Origin: Asterochloris sp. CNOR1 | Lineage: Eukaryota > Chlorophyta > Trebouxiophyceae > Trebouxiales > Trebouxiaceae | Direction: 5' to 3' | Length of the DNA stretch: 64,000 bases | NCBI GenBank assembly: GCA_963969365.1 | Contig: OZ017755.1 | Coordinates: forward strand, 62,001 to 126,000 | In this document: positions 45,274-55,364 of the stretch, one piece after another | Layout: every line of letters begins with the position of its first letter | Position numbering within the stretch: the first letter of the stretch is position 1 | The notes under the pieces: model-generated | Databases searched by the model: none | What the model was told of the DNA's origin: nothing | The model's input: the letters and a program-made list of their open reading frames with translations, nothing else | Translations under genes and position numbers: made by a program

Positions 45274-48200
45274 CTATTCCAAGTCTGGAGGCTCCTGCGG
45301 CTGCTGTTGATTTGCTTGATCCCGAGCCTGATCGTCTCCCTCATAATCAGGTACCTGGCCCTCATTTACGAAGGGCAGCATGGTCCGCAGCAGCTGCATG
45401 AGGGGGTTGGTGGCCGCCATTTGTTCATCAGTCATCTGGTGCCCACCTACAGCAGGAGGAGAATCTTACCATGTGAGCTTCTGCTTTGTGGCCAGCATTG
45501 AATGCGCGATGCAGATCATCAACAAGTGCAGTCATACACAACAACAACAGATCGAATCAGGGTACACATCAACTACAACAGAAAGGGCAGACATACGCGG
45601 CCCACTCAGAGAGCACCCCCAGTCGCAGCGACTCAAACATTGCAAGTGCAACCTCACCTGCTTCCCGGCGCGCCAACCCCTCCTGCATCTGTGCGACCAG
45701 CATTTCCAGGTCCTCTTCAGCAGGCATGCCCTGGGCCGCACCCATGGCAGCCTGCAGCGGTCAAAGGAGAGGCAGTGGGGATAAGGAATGGCGGGAAGCT
45801 GTGTGCAAAGTACAACAAACTGGCAGCTGCAATGTGTGGCAGCTGAAGGTCCAGAACTTGCCTGCCCCAGACACGTTAACTTCTCATCTACTGAAGCCAT
45901 CTGAAGGATGCACAGATCAGCATCCTACTGTGCAGGCGAAATGGTGGCCCAGCACCCGCTGCTCACCAACTTTGTAGCAATGCTTGCAGGCGCCAGCAGC
46001 AGGTGCCTGCTACAAGGAAGCCTTACAACCATCAAGCATGCCATTGTGTCTGTCTTGATGCGCTGAGCAGCATCACCTGGAGCTCCTCGGGTGGCAGCGC
46101 CGAGGCCTCGTCGCTGAAGTCCGCCACCCGCAGGTGGCTGTACTCGTTCCCCTCGCCTTCTGGGTACTGCTCCTGCGCGGCGCGGGCCCAGTTGTCGCGC
46201 TCCTCCCGAGGGGCCAGCGTGGCCACGTGGCAGGCATCCTTCAGCAGGCGCTGCGCATCGGGGGCCTGCAGGGGGGCCACCACCAGTTGCTGTAACCGGG
46301 AAGTGCGTGACCAGCATTCATGCCGTGCCCTCCAGGTTTTCAATGACTGACTGGGCTGTCTGGCGCTGCGTGTCAGGAATGTTTGGTTGTTTGGTGCCCC
46401 GCCCTGCACAGAGGGATGTCACGCAGTCCGCCTGTGATACGTGCTGTAGTCCAAAGCAATGCACAAAACCTAGCAGTCCTGACAGGTCTCCAGGCTTGCT
46501 TGTTACAGGGTAGGTAAGAGAGGTGCAGGTGTGGCATGGCTGTCATCAGCTCATGCCGTGAGACGTTGACAGGCACATGCTCAGGGAGACACGCAGCGCT
46601 GTGCGGCAGTGTCCGCCTGCCCAACAAGGCACAGCTCAAGGCCGCTGGTGCAGCCAGCAGCGGGTGAGCGCTGGTGTGCAGCACTCATGGCTCAGAGAAG
46701 GCCAACCCCCACCAGTCCAGCACACCAGCCCACAGCACCCACCTTCCAGAGGAGCCAGTGGCGCTCCACAAAGAGGCTCAGCAGGTGGCTCAGCGTGGCG
46801 CTGTCCTCGGCAGAGGCCCCGAGGAGCGGCGGCTTGCCCAGCAGGCTTCCCCACTCGCCATCGCGCCCAACACCCTTGTCCTTCAGCCTGCAGGAGACGA
46901 AAGACTGCCACTGAGGCCAAGTTTTCAGCGGTGGGTCAACACACTCAACCTTCTGCCTGCAGGACATGAAGGACTGCCATTAAGCACAAGCTTCCGAGGA
47001 GTGGCCCAACTCCATTATCCCTTCAGCCTGGCAGGGGTTGTAAGACTGCCAGAGAGCCAGAGGTTCTAGGAGTAGCATTTTGTCTTCGGGCTGCACATAT
47101 GCGGCCGACCCACAAGCACCGCAGCATGCTGCAGGCTCTCAGGCTCTGTTGACTGTGTGCCTTTGACAGGGTGTGATGATGCTGTGTAAGTCATCGTCCA
47201 CTTGGCAGGACAGCCCGATGGAAGGCCTGCAAGGGTGAATGTGTGACCTGTTCCAGCCTCACTGTCTGCCAGTGCTTTTGTATTCTTGTCAAGCTATGCT
47301 ACCTCAGCAGCCAGCAGGCAAGCGCCGAGTTGCTTCAGGTGCACTCACTTGTCGGTCAGCACGACGACGGCGGCAGGGAACATCATGACGGCCACGCTGA
47401 GGCCCTCCAGCGGCGACCCCGGCTGGGGGCTGTGCACCTCGGGGGAGGCCTCAAACCCTGAGCTGCCGCCCATGCGGCTGTCCAGCTGGGGGGAGTAGCC
47501 ATGCTGCTGGCGGTGCCGGGCCAGGGGCAAGCTGAAGGCCCCGCTCGGCAGCATCTGCAGGTCCACAGGCCCCTTGTAGGCAGCTGCCAGCTCCTGCGGC
47601 GCAGGTGGTGTCAGACTTGGTGTCATCTCACAAATTGGGTGTCATCTCAGGTGGTTTTCCAGTGTCCATTGGGTGTTTACCAGCAGGTGGTTGCTCTTGT
47701 ACCACGTAAGCAGCACGATGTGAAAGCGTCCAGCAATGGCCTGCACCAAGCTCGATTGCTACACCAACTGGTGGGCACACTGGCAGGAGCTGACAGGACT
47801 AGGTTCAAATCAGTCCAGCACAAGCAGAGACATCTGCTGCTGCAGGCCTGTGGGTCAAGCAGGGAGTTCTATGCTCTAACTTTGCAGACAAGTAGTGCGA
47901 ATTCAAGCTGAACACAGGTACAGCGGCAGCTGTACTGTTTGAAATGCCTTGCAGGACCATGAGATGACAAGTACATCTGTAACAGCACCTCCCCTTGAGC
48001 AGGCTGTTCCCAAGGGATTGCGGTCAAAGAGCCACCCCTTTGACCCCATCACCCTCTCATCTGCTGCTCCTTGTGAGCTGCTGAGGGCTTATGCAGGCCT
48101 GCTGGTGGCGACACAAACAGCGTAACTCACTAGCAGGAACTCTGGTCGTTGCGCCCTCAGTGCCAGGTAGTCGATGCAGCACAGCACGCCGCGAGGGTCG

Positions 48201-51200
48201 CCCTCTGGGTCCAGGCTGAGCAGCAGCTTGGCGTACTCCAGGGCTGTGGCGTGCAGGCCCCGCCTGCTCAGATTCTGCAACGCAGAAAGTTGAGAAAGAT
48301 TTGCAGCAGTAAGGGTGTCTTGGCAGCCTAGACTTTGTTGGCATATGCCAGGGCTGTGGTGTGCAGGCCCCGCCTGCTCAGGTTCTGCAAAGCAGTAGAT
48401 TGCAGCAGCTTAAATGCCTTTGCAGCCTAGACCCAGCTGACAACAGGCATGTCTTCACAACGATTGCGCTAAGCTGCAGAGCAAGGACCAGTGGCATGAC
48501 AGGATTGTGGTGTATGGATGGTCGCAGTGTGCTGCCCTTGTTGGCTAATGTTTTGCAGAGCAGCAGCAGCAGCAGCACACACTCTTGAGAACGTCAGGCC
48601 CAGCCCACCTGCATCTGCTTGAACAGAGCGGCAAACAGGGGGCGATTGCGGACGGGGCCATGAGACATGCGCGACCTCCCAAGGACGAAGCGCGGGTGAA
48701 AAGCCAGGTCCAGTGCGTACAAGCAGCGCTCCAGCATCTCGTCGCTGCTGGCGTGCTCCCCTGTGGCTCTGCAGAGGCGCGCGCATGTTTGGGCAGCTTG
48801 CAAGGTGTAGCCCTTGGGGACTGAATGCACAGCTGAGCACACTGGCTCAGTTACAGCGCGCTTCACCACACAAACACTCAGCCCACTAAGGTCAGCAGGG
48901 CGCACCTGTACAGCGCGTGCATGGCCAGCACTGCGTCATGCTGGCTTCAACCTGGCTGCTCAGAACACCCCAGGGGTCTCACTGACATGCGCATGTGCCC
49001 GCTCAGCTGCGGCTCCACACAGCCATGCAGCCATGTTAAGCAGGGCGCACCTGTACAGCTCGTGCATGGCCAGCAGGGCATCCACATGGTAGGGGTACTC
49101 GTGCAGCAGGGCCGCAATGTTGTTGGGGTCCATCGTGGCCTGGCTCTGCTCAAACAGGTTTTGGTAACCCTGGTAGGCCCCTGAGAAGACGTACTGCCAG
49201 CGCTCAGCGCCGTCGGTGGCACTGCCATCTGGCTCCATGGAGAGGCCTGCAGCGGGGCAGCAGCCACTCAGAGGTGAGCCGCTGCTGCTGTGCTGACCCT
49301 CAGTAGCTGCTGGCTGCATGGGGAGGGCTGCCAGCGCTCGCTGCTGGCGGTGGCAGAGCTGCCGGGCTTTGTGCACAGGCCTGCAGAGAGACAGCAGAAG
49401 GCATCTCAGGTGGGAGCCCTGGGAGCTGCTCGCTGCACATAGCTGCACAGAAGGGGCTGCATGCCTTCACAGCCGGCGGTGGCGAGCTGTATCCGTGGAC
49501 GGGCTCGCAGGCAGGCAGGCATGGCAACTCCTATGGGAGCGCTTGCATGGTGACTTGTTCAGAAGCTGGCTAGGGCACAGGCGTTGCCACAGCGCTTGTG
49601 GCCATCAACAGCAAGAGAAAGATTTAAACAAAGTGCAGCGACAACCCAGTGCAGGGTTTGGAAGGAGGGTTTCACTGCTTAGTGTCTGTCACAGATGATC
49701 ATTATTACAAGCTAGTGCAGAGAGATCAGCCTTGCTGACTGAGGCAGCATGTACCCCTCTCAACACAAAGGACCACCTTCAGGAGCAGGGCCGTCCATGA
49801 CCCTGCAATTTGCAGGGCAGGTCCAAGCAAGAACTAAGCTGGCATTGCTGGCCACACCTCCAGTGAAGGGCGGCCAGTGGTCCCTGGGCTCAATCAGCGT
49901 GCCGCGCTTGAGGTGCTCCCTCCTGATCAGGCCGCGAGCCATCAGCCTGGAGCCACAGACATGCAGGCGTCAGTTGATCAGCTGTTTGGTCAGTTGCAGC
50001 TCTGGGCCGCTGTCAAGTGGGGTCTAGCAGACCACAACATTCTCAAGATCGGGACAAGTTGGTCAGAATCACATGTTGTACAGAGGGTGCAGACATGGTG
50101 GAGTTGGTGCTGGGTCTGTGCATGTCCATGGGCCTCTCGTGACTAGTGCGCGCTGCGACGGCTTGAGGGCTCCCCTGCTGCAGTACCCAGGAGCATGAGC
50201 TGGCAAATGTCTGTCGGCTGGCGGTGATGGTTGCTCACAACAGGCTGTCCCTCGCTAGCCTGCACTTGCCCCACAACCTTTACACGGCAAGGACGCACCA
50301 GCAGTGCGCAGCAAACCCTGCAGGACCAGCACATCTGAATGGCAAGGCTGAGTGAGCCCGCAGATGCACTAAGTGGTACACCTGTAAACACGCAGGCGAC
50401 GCCCTGCACCCCTCGCCCTAACCCAGGTCCGTGCAACATGCTGTTCCTCAGAAGTGGCAAGCAGCTAACCTGCGCACGCGGCGGCTCTGGCCCACCCCCG
50501 CCCCCCCCCGCGCCTGCCTGGCCTCTGCGTCAACGATGCGCGATCCAAAGATGCGGCGCATCTCGTGCTGGGGTTTTGCCTTGACCAGGTCAACGGCCAG
50601 CAGCTCTGCCAGAGATCCTGCACAGGGGTGGGAGCGAGGGAGTGACTGAGCAGCTGCAGCATCCCCTAGGTTCAGCCTGCAGAACAGGGTTAGCCCCTGT
50701 CTGAGCTGCAAAGAATGCGCTGCAGCATGAAGTGCCTTAGGCACTGTCAGATTGTCATGGCCCAGTCAGCAAGTCATGCCAGATAGCCCAGGCTAGCTGC
50801 TATGCCAAGCGGCCTGTCCCTGCAGGGACGGCCATCTTTGGCCAGGCAATGTTGACTTTGCGCACGTATGCCCAACAGGCTGCTTCCAGAGGGTGCAACT
50901 GGAACTTGGTGTCTGTGTTAGCAGTCAGCCTATTAGCACATGTCCATCAAAGCTCAAATTGGCGCCTGCCGTTTCAGGCAGCCTGTTGGCATATGTCCAA
51001 GAAGTTGCGGTCGGCGCCTGTCGCTTCAAGCGCAGGCAGGGGTAGCAGCACAGCGCGCTAAACCCTGAACCCCTGGTGGCTGTCTAGGGGTGACTAAGCA
51101 GAGTCCAGCATATTTGTGGGCAGGCGCCAGCCAGCCAACAAATAGAGATGGTAGACCAGCAGCATACAAACAGATCAAGACACCTGCCAGAAGCTGCTTG

Positions 51201-52889
51201 GCAGATGGATGCCTGCCCGTCATAGGCACCTGGGGCTTCTTGCAGACCAGGATGACAAGGCGAGCAGAAGTGCAGGCTGCAGAGCATTTTGGCAGCCAGG
51301 AGCCAGCAAGTGCAGCCACAGATAGAGTCACCTGCCTAGCTGGTGGATGCCCACCCACCATAGGCACCTGGGGCTTCTGCAAGGCCTTGACGGCTGAGCA
51401 AACAGAGCTCAGCTCTTGCGTGACCAGGAGCCAGCAAGTGCAGCCACAGGCACAGTCACCTGCGACAGCTGCCTGGCTTGAAGATGCCTGCCTGCCATTG
51501 GCATCAGAAGGGCCATCGCTCCCGTCTCCTGGCGCCTGCGGCCAACAAGCTGCACCCTTCAGCACACAGAACCAGGCCAGTGCCCAGGTACAAGGGCAGC
51601 TGTCTTGTGCGCTTCTGCTGGGCACAGCCAGCAACATCAGGCGGCACCCACTGCCTGGTCCACAGCTGGGGCCAGACCCCACATGGGACACAGACACTGA
51701 TTGCAGCCAGAGCTGCACACAGGCTCTGGGGCAGCAGGCTGGGCAGGGCAGAGAGGCAGATAGGACGTGCTTGTCTACATTAAACACTGAGCCGTGGAAG
51801 CACATTGCAGGACAGGCCTCCAAGCCAGCTCTAGTGGTGTTGCAAGAAGCAGAGGAGGTTGCTTGGCCTCCCCTGAAAGGGACTATCGAGCTGCACAGCC
51901 CTCTTGGAGGCACAGTGGCCAGTAGGGACCTTCTTAGCATGCACGTACCCGCCACAAATGTCTATGCCTGCCCTTAGACAACGCTTACCCATCGGGGACA
52001 ACCACTGCTTCTGACAGAAGTTCTGGTGGCACTGCTGAGGTGCCCGGGAGCAAGCTCACAGGCTGCCTGACAACGAGATGAAGCTCAAGCCAATTGCAGG
52101 CAGGCTCTACTGCAGTGCCGTGCTCCAGCTCGCAGACTGCCTGACATTGCACTTACTGCTGCACTAAGGGGACCAGAGCCAGAGCTGCCATGCTCACCAG
52201 CGCCAGCACCCACAGATCGCTTCCTCACACCACCATGCTGCCGAGTGCGTGGTGTGGCTTTTGGCTGCAAGTGCCGAAGCAGGTCTGTTTTCCGCACTCT
52301 TCGACGCCTCAACATTACTGTACGCCGCGCAGGCCTGCAGCTCGGGCTGGCAGCCAGGCACTCGGCTGTCCAGCACAGCGCCGCCCCTCGGCGGCCAGGC
52401 TGCCGCACTCACCAAGCCCAGTGCTCTCAGCTGCGCGTCGATGTCGTCCTCCTCAGCCGGCGCCTGCTGAGCGTCCTTGGCTGCCGCGCTGGCAGTGCCT
52501 TTGCTGGCCTTCCTTCCCTTCTTCTTGGCCCGCCTGCCAGCACCCTTTGACGCTGCCGCGGCAGGCATGGGCTGTGAGGCTGGCTGCGCCTCTGGCGCCT
52601 CATCTGAGCCCTGCTCATCTATCTGAGCACCAGGCCCCTGCAGGAGTGTGCAACAAGGCAGAAGTTGCATTGCAGCCTTTGCACAGCAGCACTTGTTTCG
52701 AAATGTCATGTTCAAGCCATCTACCGTGAAGGCTGGTCAGTGAATCACCTCATCATCGCTGAGCAGATCAAACGGGTTGAAAGGGGCAGCCTGTGCCTCT
52801 GTCTCAGCCTCACTGGTGCTTTCCTGCTCATCAGCATGCAGGGCCAGCTCATCCTTGCCCCTGACTTTCTGCAGGCTTCGCAGAGCCAT
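45274..52889 (-). CDS. TCF25: TCF25 / Rqc1 homologue (ribosome quality control)
   Basis: Minus-strand exons: 52749-52889, 52413-52637, an uncertain third (about 52198-52360), 50470-50617, 49858-49946, 49051-49246, 48609-48768, 48131-48274, 47349-47593, 46743-46887, 46077-46289, 45658-45751, 45274-45446. With the third exon the total is 2136 bases, 711 residues. The start MALRSLQKVRGKDELALH and NPFDLLSDDE, a Lys-rich stretch and DDIDAQLRALGL form the usual N-terminus. The conserved core has MRRIFGSRIV, MDPNNIAALLHEYPYHVDAL, LYALDLAFHPRF, NRPLFAALFKQMQ, ALEYAKLLLSLDPEGDPRG and AFSLPLARH. These match TCF25/Rqc1, a partner of the Ltn1-Rqc2 complex on stalled 60S subunits. Exon 4 contains a G-rich homopolymer. 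Intron 3 is ~1.6 kb. Confidence 0.92.
46879..47070 (-). repeat. three decayed ~72-bp copies, TCF25 intron 9
   Basis: On the plus strand the block CCTTCAGCCTGCAGG ... GACTGCCA recurs near 46879, 46949 and 47021 with increasing divergence. The first contains the real acceptor of exon 10, so the acceptor side of that exon has been duplicated into the intron. Confidence 0.75.
48335..48400 (-). repeat. relic copy of TCF25 exon 8 start plus acceptor
   Basis: Plus-strand 48342-48392 (CAGGGCTGTGGTGTGCAGG, CCCCGCCTGCTCAGGTTCTG) matches the true exon 8 start region at 48239-48276 (CAGGGCTGTGGCGTGCAGG, CCCCGCCTGCTCAGATTCTG) about 103 bases away. It lies in the upstream intron with its acceptor. Confidence 0.85.
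48890..48965 (-). repeat. relic copy of TCF25 exon 6 end plus donor
   Basis: Plus-strand CAGGGCGCACCTGTACAG, CGCGTGCATGGCCAGCA at about 48897 copies the exon 6 end and donor at 49041 (CAGGGCGCACCTGTACAG, CTCGTGCATGGCCAGCA). The copy lies in the following intron, ~144 bases from its source. Confidence 0.85.
50494..50510 (-). repeat. poly-G (minus strand) coding homopolymer in TCF25 exon 4
   Basis: A run of nine C on the plus strand (50501-50509), with more C on its left, encodes a Gly-Gly-Ala-Gly stretch in exon 4. The reading frame on both sides matches TCF25, so the length shown is probably right, but it is a likely site of sequencing or slippage error. Confidence 0.7.
51190..51500 (-). repeat. 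three imperfect tandem copies in large TCF25 intron 3
   Basis: The block GCATAGGCACCTGGGGCTTCT-like (plus strand near 51220 and 51357, weaker at 51490) recurs about every 137 bases. It is accompanied by AGGAGCCAGCAAGTGCAGCC at 51297 and 51427. The repeat keeps frames open on both strands across the intron. Confidence 0.75.
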
Positions 52890-53138
52890 ATTGGAGTATG
52901 ATCAGTGTCTGGAGAGATGTCTGGAGGCAGAGGTTCTGAAACAAAACCCTGCTAGCCCCAAATGCGCAGCAGTCGCTTTGCGGGATGAGGCGACCTCCCC
53001 CATGCTGCAGAGGTCTTCAGTGCTGCAGTCGAGGCAGTTAATGTCGTAGGGCAGGGTGGGCTACATGGCAAGGACCTTCGCCATCTGGCTGGCTGGAACC
53101 TGCACTCTTCTGCTGGGTGCAGCTCTGCTGAGTGCCCA
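52890..53138. promoter_or_regulatory. divergent promoter region, TCF25 and acidic-protein gene
   Basis: 249 bases lie between a minus-strand ATG (52889) and a plus-strand ATG (53139). Both promoters must lie here or in unseen 5' exons. No named motif is visible. Confidence 0.45.
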
Positions 53139-54823
53139 ATGGCTTTCCCATCCCAGCAGGTGAGAAATTTTCTGTTCACGCCAGATGTTCAAGTGTGCCC
53201 TCTAACCTGGATGGCTGGGCCACCCGACCTGTTGCCGGCCTGCAGGAGCAGTCAGAGACCATCCCGCATGCTCATCTCCCTGAGCAATACTCTGAACGAG
53301 ACAGTGCAGCATACAATCACAGCAACAGCGCATGCAGCTCTCCAGGTAAGTCACGCTTGGCATGCCTGAGTCACCATTGGATGGGCTGACAGCCTCTGCA
53401 CCATGTAAAGCAGTCATACCTCCCAGGCCATGCTGTACGTGCTTCCAGGTTCAGGGCGCAATTGCAGATGTAGCTGCAGCCCCCCTGGCTGATCGTGTAG
53501 AGGATGGCATTGCCAACTCCAGCATCCTGCAGCTGGTGCAGCGGCAGCGGCCTCCAGCCGAACAAAGTGCTGAGGCTGCGGCCCAGCAGCAGCCCAGCAT
53601 GGCAGAGAGGTTCAGCCATGCCTATGTCTCTGCGCTGCCACCTGTCATGCAGGCAAGTACCTGCCCTTGCGCAGGGCCAGGCCAGGCCATGCCAACCCCT
53701 CTATGCACTGCCTCCCGCCAAGCAGGCCCGTGTTTGCGCCTGCTCGTGCAATGATTCAGCTGAGGCAGCTGAGTATGGCTTGCAGTATGCAACATGACTG
53801 CAGCAGCAACGCCAGTCCTGTCTCTGTGGATGTCTGCGCAGCACTGTGGTTCCAGCAGGATCCTCAGCCACTGTCAGGCATCAATGGCAGGCAGCCATCA
53901 TGCTGGGCCTGACTGCCGAGCACAACCAGCCGCAGCCCATCCGAGGGCACCACGCACATTTCACCCGTGATGTGTGTGTGTGTGTGTGTGTACGCTGCAG
54001 ATGTCCGACATGGAGCAGCACATGGAGGATGCCCTGACGCTGCCTGTCACAGCTGTCAAAGCTGCATTCAACCTGACAAAGGCCATCATTGCTCCAGACG
54101 GTAGGTGTCTGGCTGCCTCCGCGGGGGGCTCAAGGCAAAGGGTTAAGCAGGTTTTGGTCAAGCCTGACCACACTGGTGCCTGTCTGGCCTGTCCCTTGGT
54201 GCAGTAAGGCAGTGGCAGCTTTAAAACTTGGGATCTTGACTGCAGCAGACTGATGGCACTAGGCAGGGATCATCATGCCAGCTCCTCATGCTGCAGATGA
54301 CATGCAGCAGGCCTCCGCGCCTGGAGTGGCAGTGGCCTCAGATGAGGACATGCCAGCAGCCCCTGAACAGGGCCTCTCACCACAGGACGCAGCCGCAGAG
54401 GAGGACGCCTGGGCAGAGCAGGACGCAGAACCAGAGCAGGAGGCCCCAGCAATGGAGGAGGCGCCTGCAGCTGAGACTGCCACACAAAGGGAGCCTGCTG
54501 CAGAGTGGGGGTCAGCAGCGGACGAGGGCCTTCCAGCACAGGGGCCATCAGCCAAGGAGTCCTCAGCAGAGCAGCAGGCAGCCTTCAGCTTGTTCATTAT
54601 GCAGCAGGGGATGGAAGTGGCTGGGGCACAGTCAGCAGTGGGAGTTGCTGAGAGCGTGGCCATGTCTGACGCAGTCAGCACCACCAGCACTGACAGTGAC
54701 ACCGGCGGGCTCACTCAAAATGACACTCTGCACAGGGCCCTGCAGCCACAGGGCTACAGCATTGCCCAGGAGGGGCGGCAGGTGGTGCGGTCGGGCAAGG
54801 ATGTGGCGCCCATCATCCTGTGA
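53139..54823 (+). CDS. unrecognised acidic protein
   Basis: Exons 53139-53345, 53449-53652, 54001-54100 and 54297-54823 close in phase to 345 residues with stop TGA at 54821-54823. I do not recognise the family. Residues ~45-170 look helical and amphipathic (LNETVQHTITATAHAALQ; MSDMEQHMEDALTLPVTAVK). The last exon begins with ~100 residues dominated by Ala, Glu, Asp and Pro, and ends GKDVAPIIL. No signal peptide, membrane helix or catalytic motif is seen. The second exon ends in a GC donor (CAG then GCAAGT), so intron 2 is GC-AG. The true start could be the later in-frame ATG at 53268. The terminal ATCCTGTGAGT could instead be a splice donor leading into the subtilase gene. Confidence 0.55.
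53971..53990 (+). repeat. (TG)10 microsatellite next to a splice acceptor
   Basis: Ten TG dinucleotides end ten bases before the acceptor at 54000, replacing the usual pyrimidine tract of the acidic-protein intron 3. Confidence 0.95.
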
Positions 54824-54989
54824 GTCTGGCTGCTTGTTTCAAGCCGTTCCCCGCGGTCAGGCATGCATGTCAGGCAGCCCATAATGTGGCCAGGCATGGA
54901 CGTGGCGACCAGCATTTCATGGCTGCTTACTAGAAGCCACCTCGTGCTGTCAGACATGGTCTGATGGGCCAGGCATGCATGTCAAGCAG

Positions 54990-55045
54990 CACATGGTGTG
55001 GCCAGGCACAGATGTGGCGCTCAGGATCCTGTGAGCTGGCTGAAG
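54990..55045 (+). repeat. decayed copy of acidic-protein exon end
   Basis: GGTGTGGCCAGGCACAG, ATGTGGCGCTCAGGATCCTG, TGAGCTGGC echoes the end of the preceding exon at 54780-54830 (GGTGCGGTCGGGCAAGG, ATGTGGCGCCCATCATCCTG, TGAGTCTGGC). An even weaker copy lies near 54895. Confidence 0.6.
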
Positions 55046-55364
55046 CCACCTATTGTGGTCAGGCAGATCAACTATCTCTGGAGTTAACAACCCGGCTGGG
55101 CCTGCATTGGCCAGCTTCCTAGTCAGTGAGCTGCAGCAAGGCTGCCACACGATTTGAGCACAAGTGGTGTTGCTGGCTGCTGCTAGTTGCCAGCGATGTC
55201 TGTCAGGAGGCACATCGGGCCAGCTCAAAGGGGAGTGCACCGCCTCCTACTGGCTCTTGTCTTTTGGCGGTGGGCACGGCATACATGCAGCCCAGGCTCC
55301 GAGCACTGGCCTGTCCATTTTAACTCGGACAGTGCCTGGTCATGTAGTGCCACATTGCCTGCAG

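Noticed and set aside
51090-51977. 295-codon plus-strand frame as a nested gene
   Set aside because: It lies wholly in a TCF25 intron, contains a tandem DNA repeat, has no domain, and is matched by an equally open opposite frame. Kept only as a low-interest finding.
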